Assembly (NCBI GenBank): GCA_030062745.1
Contig: CP099854.1
Span: forward strand, 11,310,014 to 11,374,013
DNA: 64,000 nt
Source: Capitulum mitella
Taxonomy: Eukaryota; Arthropoda; Thecostraca; Pollicipedomorpha; Pollicipedidae
Reading direction: 5' to 3'
Shown here: positions 53,681 through 64,000 of the stretch, piece after piece
Layout: the number at the start of each line of letters is the position of its first letter
How positions within the stretch are numbered: position 1 is the first letter of the stretch
Made by a program: the position numbers and the translations under genes
Notes under the pieces: model-generated
What the model saw: only the letters and a program-made list of their open reading frames with translations
Told to the model about the DNA's origin: nothing
The model's database searches: none

Positions 53681-55011
53681 TTTCGCCTGTTTCTTCATAG
53701 TGCGGGCGGAAGAGCGCGTCGTACTAGAGGAAGGGTAATTGCGAAATGCGGCTAACTGCGGCCCACCAGTGTCTGCTCATCCAATACGTGTGCTGCGCGC
53801 CGCCGCTGCTTCATGCTAGATACTCTTACCATTTTACTGCAGACATGGCAAAATTGACCATATCAGTAGCACACCTAAATCTTTTCAAAAATAAACATAT
53901 GGCTTTGTAACTGTGAAGGACGTTTGTCTTTTAAACGGATATCTCGAGATAATGGCCTATTTTTAAAATCTTTGACCATAAGGAGGGTCAGGTACCCCGC
54001 TGAGTTCGCGCCACTACCGCCGGACAGTGGCGCGAAATCGGCGTGATTAGAGCGGCCGCCGCAGCGCAACCGGTACAGGGTCGAGGCGGCGCGCAGTGTA
54101 TCAACTCCGACTAAGACAGATAGACCAGGTAAATACAGATAGAGAGAGATAGATCACCACGTGGCTCCAGTAGCTGGCACAGACAAAGCAGCGATACTTT
54201 CGCGTGTCGCCCTTCCCCGTCAGCCCAGAGAAAACTGTCCGCGCCCGCGTGCCGGTGACAGTGCGCCCCGAGCATCACGCTGACCGCTGCAAACGTTTCC
54301 GGGTAGCCATGATTACGGAGATTTCGGGATGCACGATGGCACTAAATGGGATGAGTTCCATAAATTCAACATTGTGCAGGCTTTTAGAAACATTCGAGGT
54401 CAGAATCAACAATGGAAAATAAGGTCCGAGGAGTTACACCCATGAAGGAACTTTGAATATTCATGTATGTGATTAATAAGTGATCAATAAGCATTATATG
54501 TGATGTGTATAATGTGTATAATGCAAATAGTTTCACAATATTTATATCTAATGTGGTTAATAATAAATCTGTGATTCACCTGTGGTGTGTAATTTTCACC
54601 ATAACACGATTTCAAGTACATTATGACACCAAGGATGTCCGGGTTCAGAATAATCTAACACTGCTATGAATGTGTTTATTGCCAGCCATGGAAGTGTGAA
54701 AATGGAAGCGTCACGGACTGACACTTACTTTTGCTCTGACCTTGGCGTATTGCGGGAAACAAGACATCCAAGAATAGTGTGTGTAGTGTACCGTATTACA
54801 CTGAACACATTTTTATGCGTGCCTGTCTATCATTTGGCTCAAATAAGGACTCGTCTTTCCTTTTTTGGCCACTTTGAAGCCGATTTAACTGCGGCCCGAT
54901 GCGGCGTCCACTGCGGTCCGAGCAGCGCTGTGGAGAGTCCGGGCGGCGCTGTGGCAGCGCCCGGGCAACGGCTGCCCGGCCCGGAGAGCGGCCGCCCGGC
55001 CCGGGGAGCCG
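53681..55011. other. Intergenic DNA, GC-rich at its right end, no gene recognised
   Basis: Unremarkable to about 54890, then strongly GC-rich with CCCGGCCCGG blocks leading into the minisatellite. Confidence 0.45.
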
Positions 55012-55242
55012 TCTGCTCCGGTCGCCGGTGGGTACCGATGGCCGCCTGCTCCGGTCGCCGGTGGGTACCGATGGCCGTCTGCTCCGGTCGCCGGTGGGTA
55101 CCGATGGCCGTCTGCTCCGGTCGCCGGTGGGTACCGATGGCCGTCTGCTCCGGTCGCCGGTGGGTATCGATGGCCGCCTGCTCCGGTCGCCGGTGGGTAT
55201 CGATGGCCGTCTGCTCCGGTCGCCGGTGGGTATCGATGGCCG
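55012..55242. repeat. 33-bp minisatellite, seven units
   Basis: Seven consecutive 33-bp units (TCTGCTCCGGTCGCC and GGTGGGTACCGATGGCCG). Units 1-4 read GGTACCG and units 5-7 read GGTATCG, which suggests block expansion. The first base alternates T or C. Because 33 is divisible by three and the unit lacks stops, long frames are open on both strands. A degenerate continuation runs to about 55310. Confidence 0.92.
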
Positions 55243-55415
55243 CCTGCTCCGGATACCGGCGGATACGGCCGGTTGCCGGTGGATACCGGCGGCTCGGGTC
55301 GATACCGTTCGGCCGTGGCGGGGCGTTCCTGCGAAAACAGCGCCCATAATGGCGCTCAGGTGCCGGCCGGCGTACGCGGGTACGGTCACGGTTCTCACTA
55401 GGACAGGCGGATTGT

Positions 55416-55655
55416 ATGGCGGAGCCCGAAGCGCTGACTGTTGAAGAGCGCTATCGCTTCTGCACAGGGGCGTCGTCACGGATTCCGGTGTGGGGGACAG
55501 GTTCTGGTTTAAAGACGACGTTTTTCACACTACAGGAGCTATTGTTAAACCAGTGCGCCCCCTCCCCCTCGAAAAGACGTTTTCGACATTTGTCGGCACT
55601 TGGTATGACGAAAACGCAAAATTGTGCCAAAAAAGGAGATACGACGACATGGTGA
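55416..55655 (+). CDS. Hypothetical ORF, 79 codons, possible first exon
   Basis: ATG 55416 opens MAEPEALTVEERYRFCTGASS at the right edge of a CpG-rich segment, a common place for a first coding exon. Around 55500 a second frame becomes protein-like (FWFKDDVFHTTGAIVKP, TFSTFVGTWYDENAKLC), so a frameshift or an exon border near CAG/GTTCTG (55500) is possible. I do not recognise either part, and no splice partner was identified. Confidence 0.25.
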   Translation: MAEPEALTVEERYRFCTGASSRIPVWGTGSGLKTTFFTLQELLLNQCAPSPSKRRFRHLSALGMTKTQNCAKKGDTTTW

Positions 55656-56615
55656 AGAGAAAGGAGGAGCTTCCTCCCACTGCATACTTAACGTTATTCA
55701 GACAGTGTATTTGTGGCATTTCTTACTGATATCATCCAGATTTTCCACTATCACTTCTATGTCAGAAAATAGCTTTCTAATCACCAGCTTAGTGTCAGAC
55801 TGGTCTTGAAATGCCGATCAATGAAAAATGAGACTCAAAACATAATTCTTCTCATGCAGCATGTCATTATTCCTTCCCCTGTGTCATTTACCGTCCAAAT
55901 TGCGCAACCTGGACACACTGGTACCACCATGGTGATAGCATCTATTCAGCATGCCACTTTTGGTCCGTCTTTAGTCAATGAAAGTAGCTTAAGCAGCCAC
56001 GGTTTGTTAAAGCATAACTGAGCTCCATCACAATTCAGCTGTTTGTCTCTGCACCCCTGCACAGTTAATTCTTTATATGGTGAGCGAGGTAGCACACTGG
56101 TTACCTTTTCATTGCATATTTGGCAGTGGTAACAGGTTGTAGCCATAACCGGCAGTTAGGTAGACTGAAGCATGACTGTACATTGGGACTTCAGCATGGT
56201 GCGTAATTTTGGACCGTTGTTATGACAGCACTACCCTACCATTCCCCTGGTAAGATATTTCAAAGGAGTCTTTTTCATCATCCATGTAAGCCAGGGATCC
56301 ATCAATATTTGATGCGTTTGGCCCATGCAGAAAAATGCATGGGTCAGTTATATTGACCACAATGGGGCAAAATCCTAGCCTGCCAATCACGTGGCCACCA
56401 AAAGTTGGAAGTTCAGCATGACTGGAGACGGGCCTAAGTCATGCCAGAAAAAGCGTCCCCCCACTCTTCCCTCTCCCTCACCTTCACCCTGTTAAGGGAA
56501 GCCTTGTTCCTACCATGTATTGAAAGAGAAGAACATGAATTGCTTACAAGTAGGGTAAGGGGCCCTATTGGATTAAACATCTTGGATTAAACAATGATTC
56601 TATTATTATTATATA

Positions 56616-56669
<54 letters not shown>

Positions 56670-57524
56670 CAACAATTATGCCTAAACCATAACACTTTCG
56701 CAAGCATAATGCAGAGAACAGGAAGACTTAATGCCTTCAAAGTGCAGAGAGGAAATGAGCTTTAAGGAAATGACATGGATGATGCACTCCTTTTAATGAA
56801 AGCACTCAGCTGTGTGGAATTCGTAGTCCTGCGCCATGATGACGCACAACCAGGCTTTTTAAAAGCGCATATTCTGAGAGCAGCTTACGATTTCTGTACT
56901 CACGGCCAGGTGCAGAGCCAGACGTCAAAACGGGAGGGACACTGCCAATAAGGGATGAGAAAATGGGAGTGTTTCCCAAAATGTATAGAAAAATGAAAAA
57001 CAGGGCGAACGTGTTGCGTCTCGTCTCCTCTCTCACATTCGCGCCATACGTGTTCAACCAAGCGTGAGGTAGCGGTTGGGCTGGGGTAAGATCACATTGT
57101 GTCTCTGAAGGTTCTCATGAAGGGAATGCCTGCCGTAAAACCGTTGCTTTGGACCACCTCCCGATTCCGTATAGAGGACACTGGACAACTAATTTATTTG
57201 TTAAGTTCCAGTTAATGTGACGCACGGCCAAGACCCAGTCAACGTTCTCTTAAAACTGCTCGCATCGGCATTCCTCTCAAAAGTACGTACATTAAGCACA
57301 GTGCAGTATAAAACACAGAACAGTGAACGGGGGGAAACCCCGCCCCTTTAACATCTTCGCAAGCTGCCCATCAACGACTGCCGTTGCTCTGAATCTTTAC
57401 ATTCGCGGGTGTTGAATCGTTTTACACGTTAGCTGAAAATCTGGAATCGGTACTTTGACAGGTCACTGACATTTGACATCTTTCTCGAGGACACGGCATG
57501 AACAGATTCCCGGGATGAACAGAA
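55656..57524. other. Intergenic DNA with a long AT microsatellite
   Basis: No gene is recognised. (AT)24 lies at 56619-56667. The rest shows only short frames. Confidence 0.5.
56619..56667. repeat. (AT)n microsatellite, about 24 units
   Basis: Uninterrupted AT dinucleotides, flanked on both sides by ATATAGGCA-like sequence. Confidence 0.95.
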
Positions 57525-58732
57525 CCCTATTCCCGGCAGGGGGGCGGAATCCGCCCCCCTCGGGTTTTTTGCTTGCCAATTCCAGGCTTTTTAACGCAGC
57601 TTCACGAAACTTTGTGACTTTTCCTAGCTATTCCTTCTACGGGCCGTGACAAAATTTCGAAATTCTGTTCTGCTCAAGGGCGGAACCAGGCAACGTTTTT
57701 GGGAGGCACCTCAGGTCATTTTTGGCCATGTTGAGGATGAAAGGAAAATGCCTGCCGAAAACAGAGTTTTTAAGATATAACTTAAAACTTGATATGAATG
57801 TATAGCTAACGAGCTGGGCAATGTGCATATGTATTTTTTTTTTTATCTGAGGTCACTTTACAAGGTCAGGTCAAGGTCAAAAGTCAAAATTTGTTTTTTC
57901 GCAATAATTTCGGCGACGTTTTTTCAAATGCCAAACCCGAAATATAAAAGACGTAGAAAGGTGCCCTCTACTTGTGTACCAAGTTTCAGATTGATATCAG
58001 GTCGGGTCACGGAGTTATGACCTAAAATGTCAGTGCGCGTACCCTATATCGCAAAATCCAAAAAATGATTTTTTTTGGAATAGAGTGAATTCAGTCGATT
58101 AAAAACGTTTACAGATAATATTGAACGCACACAACATCATTCCAGGTGACCCCAAGGTCACTGGAGGTCATTTAATGTCAAAGGTCACAAGCTGATCTGA
58201 AGAACGTGTGACCATGACAGTTCCCCCTTTTTTATGTCCCTGGCACCGCCTATGCTAACATTATACAATCATTGTAATGCGATTTGTACTTCTTTATCAT
58301 AACATGACTAGCAGAAGCTAAAAAAGTGTTTTGGCCTCTTTTGTTCGTTCCGTTATTAGAAAATTAATCCCCCTATTTTTGAAACCCCGTGAACGCCCAT
58401 GAATTTTCTGAAAATTTCAAATTTGCATACCCATGGTAAAAGCCCTATCCATAATCTCTCGATTCATGCCAGTTGCATTGAAATCGGTCCATAAACAACG
58501 GAGTTATAAGAAGTCAAAAAGTACCCCCCATTTCGACATTTTTGCCCCCCTGTATCCACAAATTTCAAAATTTCGATTTTTTTTTATAAAAATGTAGTTC
58601 ACGTCACGGCAAATCGATTGCCGTTTGTTGCGATGAAATCGGATAAGTAGTTCTCGAGATCTCAGGGGGGCGGGCCGAATCCGCCCCCCCTGCCGGTAAT
58701 CGGCCATACCGTCTAGCCCTCCGGGAATATGG
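57525..58732 (-). mobile_element. TTAA-flanked piggyBac-like MITE, copy 5 (minus orientation)
   Basis: This 1208-bp copy has CCCTATTCCCGG at 57525-57536 and CCGGGAATATGG at its right end, followed by TTAA at 58733-58736. The left target site has decayed to AGAA (57521-57524). It is collinear with copies 1 and 2 read in reverse, including the GTCTAGCCCTCCGGG block that marks the 5' end of the family, now at the right. The internal motif TGTCAAAGGTCA near 58177-58188 is a near-match to DR1. Confidence 0.85.
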
Positions 58733-58736
58733 TTAA

Positions 58737-60834
58737 TTTGGATATCAGTCAAGTTCTAGGACAGAAAATCAGCAAGCAGTTTGGTGCAAGCTTTTTTGTT
58801 AGCTGTTAAGTGATGACTGGGAGGTTGATATGCCAAAATAGCCAATGGACTGTTGTCAATTTTACATTTGCCAACCAGCGGTCAAGAAAATGGCAGCCAT
58901 TACACTGCATGCCATCTTTTCCTTCAGACACCCATCAGCCAGGCTTAACTATCTGCACTGTTTTCAAAACGAGACTCAGATATTCACTGTGAAAGAAAAG
59001 AACAACAGAGCTATTGCCCAAGTGATATACAAGAATCAACAAGAAAGAATAGCTTCACTGTTGAGCTACATAAGTGTAATGTCAAGACAGAGAGCACAAA
59101 CATTAACAATGCAACCATCCATATCTTTCTAAACAACAGTTTGCAATAACCGAAGAAAAAAGAAACTTCCAACCTATCACGGAATACTGATGAAAATTCT
59201 CTATCTTTGCTCTCCATAGCCCAAGAAATCTTTGACTAGGACTACTACTAAGTCAACTGCAAACTTTTGTGCCCACAAAGATTTATTTCCCAATGAGGTT
59301 TGTGCGGGCAAACAAAATTTCCCATCTGATCCAGTCACATCCCGAAACACAAAATCTCCTGGAGTACAAATACACCAACATCAGTTTTTCAGATGTTGCA
59401 TGTGAGCACCGTCAAGTGTCCAAGACCCAAGTCCGAAGAAATTCCAACATATTTCTCAGTTTGGAGTGGGGAAATCTTAGCCAGCCATGGTATTTAATAA
59501 CAGTACCAAAATGCCACTTGTGTATGCTGCATGGAACCAAGTTTACCTTGAGAACATTAGAAAGCATTCAACTATCACATTTTTGACAGTTGACATGCAA
59601 TGGGCTGTCCAACTTTTGCAGAAAAATGCATGCTTTATCCAACCAACTTCCAATCTGGAACTTGAAAAATATTGAAGATCTGAATTTGGATTCCGATAAC
59701 ACTAATTATGACCGTACGTAGCTATCTGACGTTCCTGGATATCTATCATATAGCAAAATACTTACGAGGTTAGTTAAATAACTATATAGCCTCATAACGG
59801 ATAATCGCACATGGGTGGAGAATGCCGGCAAAAAACATTCAACGAAACCTTTGTAATCAGACAGTCAGAACTCAGTCCAGTGAACAAATTTTTACCAACA
59901 TACCTCTATAAGGCCTCGACCGCCAGGCTGCTGAGCTTCACGTTCTCACAGTCTGCTGTCGTCGCCGATCAGCTCGCAACTCGAAAGATGATTCGCTGGG
60001 CACAGTTTGCTGTGATTACTGACGAGCTTGCAACTAAAAAAATGGTTCTCTGGGGCAAACGATATGTTGTCGGTGCTATCAGTCCCACTTAGCGGCGAAA
60101 AGGAGCTAGAGTAAAACCTATAAATCTGCGCTGGCAGCACGGTGCTGGAGCAATGGCAAATATCGGTATATATGTGTCCGTCGTAGGTCAACGAAGGCTA
60201 TTTGGGGGAAACGAATGTTACGTGACGATTCAGACCAGTATCCTCTTTGATCGCACGTATACAGCTAAAATTTGATTTTTGACTAGACACTCCCTTTAAC
60301 CGTCTAGCGTCGGAACTGGAGTTCGTCGGCCATTTTTGACCACTCGGTGATGTGGTTCCGGTGACCACTGAGGTGTTGAAAATCGTCAGGACGTGGATGT
60401 TGAGCATCTATAATATGTTAGACTGTACATGGCTACCTGTTGTCTGGTATGTTGCCATGGTGCTGTGTTATATTACATGATAATTTCTTCAATCGCTGAC
60501 CTGGAGAAGTCAGATACGGATAGAATTGGTGAATCGCTGACCGGTTATTTTGGCTACCTCTGCTGACTGGGCATGACAGTGCCACTGTGCCTAATACTTG
60601 TCCGTCATGTTAGGGGCTGTGGTAGGTGCCCTGAGCGCCTAGCATGATGCTGAGGTCAGGTAAAGTCAGTGAGGACGCCACATCTTTTGCCAATACAAAC
60701 AATATGGTTGCTTAAAGCCTTTAAAAGTGTGGAACCCAGTCGGGTGTAAAAAGCCCCCACTTGTGAAATGTCCCGCTCGACAGTCATCTCTCGAGCAGTT
60801 GACGCTGGGGAGGGAGGAGGGGGGGGGGGGTGGC
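58737..60834. other. Intergenic DNA, no gene recognised
   Basis: Several frames of 60-105 codons lie between 58810 and 60092 on the plus strand (one contains ACEHRQVSKTQVRRNSN near 59400). I recognise no domain, but decayed transposase sequence is possible. Confidence 0.35.
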
Positions 60835-61292
60835 TGTGGGTGGCTCAAAGCTCTTGGAGCACGCTTCGGAAGCAGTTGCATCTCGCATGGTTAGGCTCTG
60901 GGAATCGTCGGCGGATGGCCCGCACAACGCAGGATGGTGCTAATCGTCGAACAACCCGGAGTTACCCTCACCTGAAATATTGTTTTTTGGATGTTATTTG
61001 GTACTTTTTGCCTCGGCTGCACCTGGCATTGCTGGGTTTGCTGGCATTGCTGGGCTACCATGTACCCCGGGATGGATGACGAAAATTGTCTCAGGTGAAT
61101 CAAATTTTGAAATGTTTGATTATGTAAAGGATTTGCATTCTGATGTATTCTATGAAAATGACTTAATAGTCATTTTGCTAATTGCTGTTTGATTCTACAG
61201 ACTGGTGTAAAAAATCCAAAGATGTCTGCCTTGGTGGCTGCTGTAAGCAAAATGTGTGCATAAAAATATATATGGATAATATTAAAAATAAA

Positions 61293-61323
<31 letters not shown>

Positions 61324-61745
61324 TAGAATAAATGAATGATAAACATAGAAATAATAAAAATAAATGCGACAATAAAAACAAATTAATAATAAAATAAATA
61401 AATAAAGATATGTGCACAAAAAAACTTCCAGAGAAAGGAATAACCAATTTCCCCCAAGCGTGGAACTGCCAAACTGAAGTTGACTTGGCAGTCACACATT
61501 TTGTCTTGAACCTGGCTCTACCATCTGCAATCAATTTTCATTGCAAATGATATCAAGCACAGGTAACGTCTGGAGCCAAGGATGTGGTTTGCTATTCAAT
61601 GGGGGTGGAGGCCCAAGCCCCCCAACTTTGGTTCAAGCCCCCTCCCAACTTTGGATAGAAAGTGAGTCAAGTCCGGGAAGATTCCTGCCTGTTTTGTGGG
61701 CAGGATTAGCCATTTTCATCGTTTGCCCCCCCCCCAACATATTTT
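60835..61745 (-). repeat. Dispersed repeat D, copy 2
   Basis: It is the reverse-complement partner of 35845-36580, with the same landmarks in inverse order: GTCGGCGGATGGCCC near 60910, AAAATGACTTAATAGTCATTTT near 61156, TTGGCAGTCACACATTTTG near 61483, CATTGCAAATGATATCAAGC near 61540, TCAAGCCCCCTCCCAAC near 61634 and TTAGCCATTTT near 61708. It is longer than copy 1 because of an AT-rich block (about 61260-61410) with a TAA microsatellite at 61297-61325. Confidence 0.65.
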
Positions 61746-62569
61746 GCGGCACTACGCCCCGTCTAGAACAAAGAAATGAGAAGGAATCAGAGTTTGTTCA
61801 AAGAAGTACCGTTGAGACCATGGGTGTAGAATTGGAACAAATCTTGGTAGCGAAAAAATCGTTCATCTATTTGGCATTTTTGGCATAACGCATTTGGCAT
61901 AACGCATCTACAGTACAATATTTTATAGAGCAAGAAAATGCATGAATGGATCAAGATGCTGGTATGGGGCCCCTTACCAATAATTTCCCTTGGTATGGAA
62001 AGCTCCATACAAAAGGTATACAAAGTTACCCTTGGTTGAGACTGCCGGTAACCATTGGTAACCCAAGATGACTACATGAACATATGAACATTCAGCGATC
62101 TTGTTTTGTCCCAGGTGTACCATTTTTTCCATCACGTACTGATCGTTTCCAGCCCGCTAATAAGTTGCTTTTGCTACTGCCCCTTAGTGCTGTAGGTACA
62201 CCCGTACAGCTATCGATATCGCGGATTTAAAAAAGTCAAAATCGTGTGAATGAATTATCATTGTTCGAAGCCCCAGATGCGCTTTTCAGTGCTGTCATAA
62301 ATCATAGCTAGGGTCGAGTATCCGCTGGAATGTCTTTTTGGAAAACTGAAAAGATTAGACACACTCCCTTTGTCCATGCTGTGTTCGAAACGCAAACCCA
62401 ATGTTGGGGTAAACCGTGGGATTCATACCCATCTCGCTTCTTGATGAAAAAAGACATAAATAAATAAATATTAAATAAAGAATGAATGTTTTATCATACC
62501 GCAAGCGGGTTTTAATTTTATTTATTACTTTAAAATTAAATTATTATTAATTTAATTTCGCGCATTCCG
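61746..62569. other. Intergenic DNA, nothing recognised
   Basis: AT-rich with TAAA-type simple sequence near 62456-62560. Confidence 0.5.
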
Positions 62570-62882
62570 CAAGAGGCGCTGCAAGCGCTCATTGGTGAAG
62601 CTGCGTTGCCGTGGCCAATGCTAGTTGCTCTGTCCTGGCGACTGAGCGCTCTGGTTCTATGAATAGGAATCGGACCTCCGAACCCTGCCAGCACCCTAGA
62701 CGACGTCGCGTCGGACTCGGTCCGTTGCTAGGTAACGTCTCTCGGCAGTGGAGGGCGCGATCGATCCGGCGGACGGCGGCGATCACGTCGTCCCTGCGGC
62801 GAGCCCGGCGCCCGGTCACGTGAGCAGTGACCGTCGGGTGACGCGCCGGCGGGGTAGGACCGCACGTACAGTTGCGTCTGGC
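62570..62882 (+). promoter_or_regulatory. CpG-rich promoter-like segment with CCAAT and X-box motifs
   Basis: This GC-rich island sits in AT-rich DNA. It holds an inverted CCAAT (ATTGG near 62590), a CCAAT near 62615, and GTTGCTAGGTAAC at 62724-62736, an inverted repeat of the X-box type bound by RFX factors. The candidate start codon at 62883 lies just downstream. A promoter role is inferred from composition and motifs only. Confidence 0.35.
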
Positions 62883-63014
62883 ATGGGTCAAGTCGGATCG
62901 TCCGCTAGTGGCAGCCGGCGGGCCCGTGCGAAAAATCGGTCTGTGTCGGTCTCCGTGCAGCGTGTCTGTGATGTCAGGGGCAGGTGTGCGAACATCGAGC
63001 ATCGTCCCACAGCG
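62883..63014 (+). CDS. Candidate first coding exon, 44 codons
   Basis: ATG 62883 (context GGCATGG, favourable) opens MGQVGSSASGSRRARAKNRS and stays open to a strong donor GTGAGT at 63015, with the border exactly between codons. Gly2 followed by small and serine residues resembles an N-myristoylation start. The frame is also open upstream to 62748. I do not recognise the protein and found no second exon in the remaining kilobase. Confidence 0.3.
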
Positions 63015-63020
63015 GTGAGT

Positions 63021-64000
63021 CCCGCAGGTTGAACTACGCAAAAGGAATGCACGTACATCGCAGTATATTCCTGTTAACGAGGACCATATTAACGAAGGAA
63101 GTAACAACAAAGACTTGAACATATTTAATGTGTCAGATGAAAAAATGGACTTAGCCATGCCATGTGGAAGCCCGGTAACTTTGGGAACGCCATCCCTTTC
63201 TTGAATAGAGTTGTTGCACGTTGTCTAACAGGTGGTTTTCTTTGACATTATAAACGTATTAGTTGTTTCACAATTAAGGTGCAATTTGTTTTTACAAAAG
63301 ATGGAAAAAACTTTACTGGAAAAAACTTTACTAATGATCGTCTTTATTTCGAGTCGTTTTGTACTCAGTTGTGACGTCACAGTTGAACACAAACCAGAAC
63401 CCTGCTCGGAAGCACATTTGCGGCCGCGAGATAACTCTCCAAGCTACCTTACCAACTTGTAAGTTTAATGTAGTTCAGCCAGCGCATCTTCAGGGTTGGG
63501 GCAATGTGATCGATTTTCAGTGGAAAATGACGTCACGATGAATAGCTTAGTAAACGGTAGGACTAACGAACTGGTAACAGCACAGGGTAATGCCAAGCTT
63601 ATTCAGATTAATAACATCAAACCTGCTGAATGAGACAGGTTTTCAGCACAACGGTAACTTTCCACAATATTTTCTAGGGCAAAGTGCACGGGATAAGGTC
63701 AGTGGCCTTCGAAATCCACAAACGTACTGATTTGATATGGACCCATCGCATCATTAGGATCACTAGCCTGGCCCAAGGTCACATATCCCGAAAATAAGAA
63801 CAACTCTGCGATGGTCGGTGGAACTCTGGCCAAAAATTTAACTTCCCCGATGAATTGGAGGTGTCTGTGCATGCAGGGATACAAATCATGAGTGACCACC
63901 TAATACGATTCTACGGTAAAATTTCAAATCTTGGGGTACCTAGTCAACATTTGGGATGCCGAAATATCCTGAAAATTTCAAATTACAGCCATGATTGTGG
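63021..64000. other. AT-rich sequence to the window end, nothing recognised
   Basis: Only short frames. If the candidate exon at 62883 is real, this is part of its first intron. Confidence 0.45.

Noticed and set aside
54666-55479. Three long ORFs (181-227 codons) across the 33-bp minisatellite
   Set aside because: They are open only because an 11-codon repeat without stops is tandemly repeated; no domain and both strands equally open.
58737-59690. Series of 60-105-codon plus-strand frames possibly from a transposase
   Set aside because: No DDE motif or family signature could be recognised, so no call was made beyond noting them.
62589-63158. 189-codon minus-strand ORF opposite the candidate first exon
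   Set aside because: No domain, and the plus strand has the better start context and splice donor; it is not excluded absolutely.

Overview
The window looks like nuclear DNA of a metazoan, most likely an aquatic invertebrate; I cannot name the species. The evidence is a spliced two-exon gene with GT-AG borders, a gene-poor AT-leaning landscape, and a high load of eukaryotic mobile elements (Ty3/gypsy-like, BEL/Pao, non-LTR LINE, TTAA-specific MITEs). There is no operon structure, CRISPR or rRNA, and no tRNA that I could recognise.

Cellular genes are few. Near the left edge (309-818) lies the C-terminal exon of a conserved protein of unknown function, split by a one-frame shift. At 6790-8674 on the minus strand is a complete two-exon METTL24/FkbM-like methyltransferase gene (317 aa, type II membrane anchor). 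Its single intron begins in a minisatellite whose every unit resembles a 5' splice site. Weaker exon-like segments sit in CpG-rich patches near 50.4, 55.4 and 62.9 kb.

Mobile DNA fills much of the rest. A Ty3/gypsy-like element (16885-21383) has apparently identical 246-bp LTRs and a 5-bp target duplication, but its pol is broken twice. A CR1/L2-type LINE (about 22200-26430, minus) is split by a MITE. A BEL/Pao element (26989-34350, minus) has 291-bp LTRs differing at one base and a single in-frame stop between gag-pro and pol. A ~1.2-kb non-autonomous, piggyBac-like family recurs at least five times at near full length (3716, 13798, 23867, 40593, 57525), plus fragments. It has TTAA target duplications, CCCTATTCCCGG-type ends, G/C-rich subterminal hairpins and internal AGGTCA-type motifs.

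The most unusual structure is a ~1.85-kb imperfect palindrome at 43222-45067, bounded by TTAA. Each arm contains smaller inverted repeats, and it carries four copies of a stem-loop resembling the metazoan histone mRNA 3' end. Two further inverted pairs of dispersed repeats (11.9/15.6 kb and 36/61 kb), several minisatellites and some near-perfect short hairpins complete the picture. All calls come from reading the sequence; no database search was possible.
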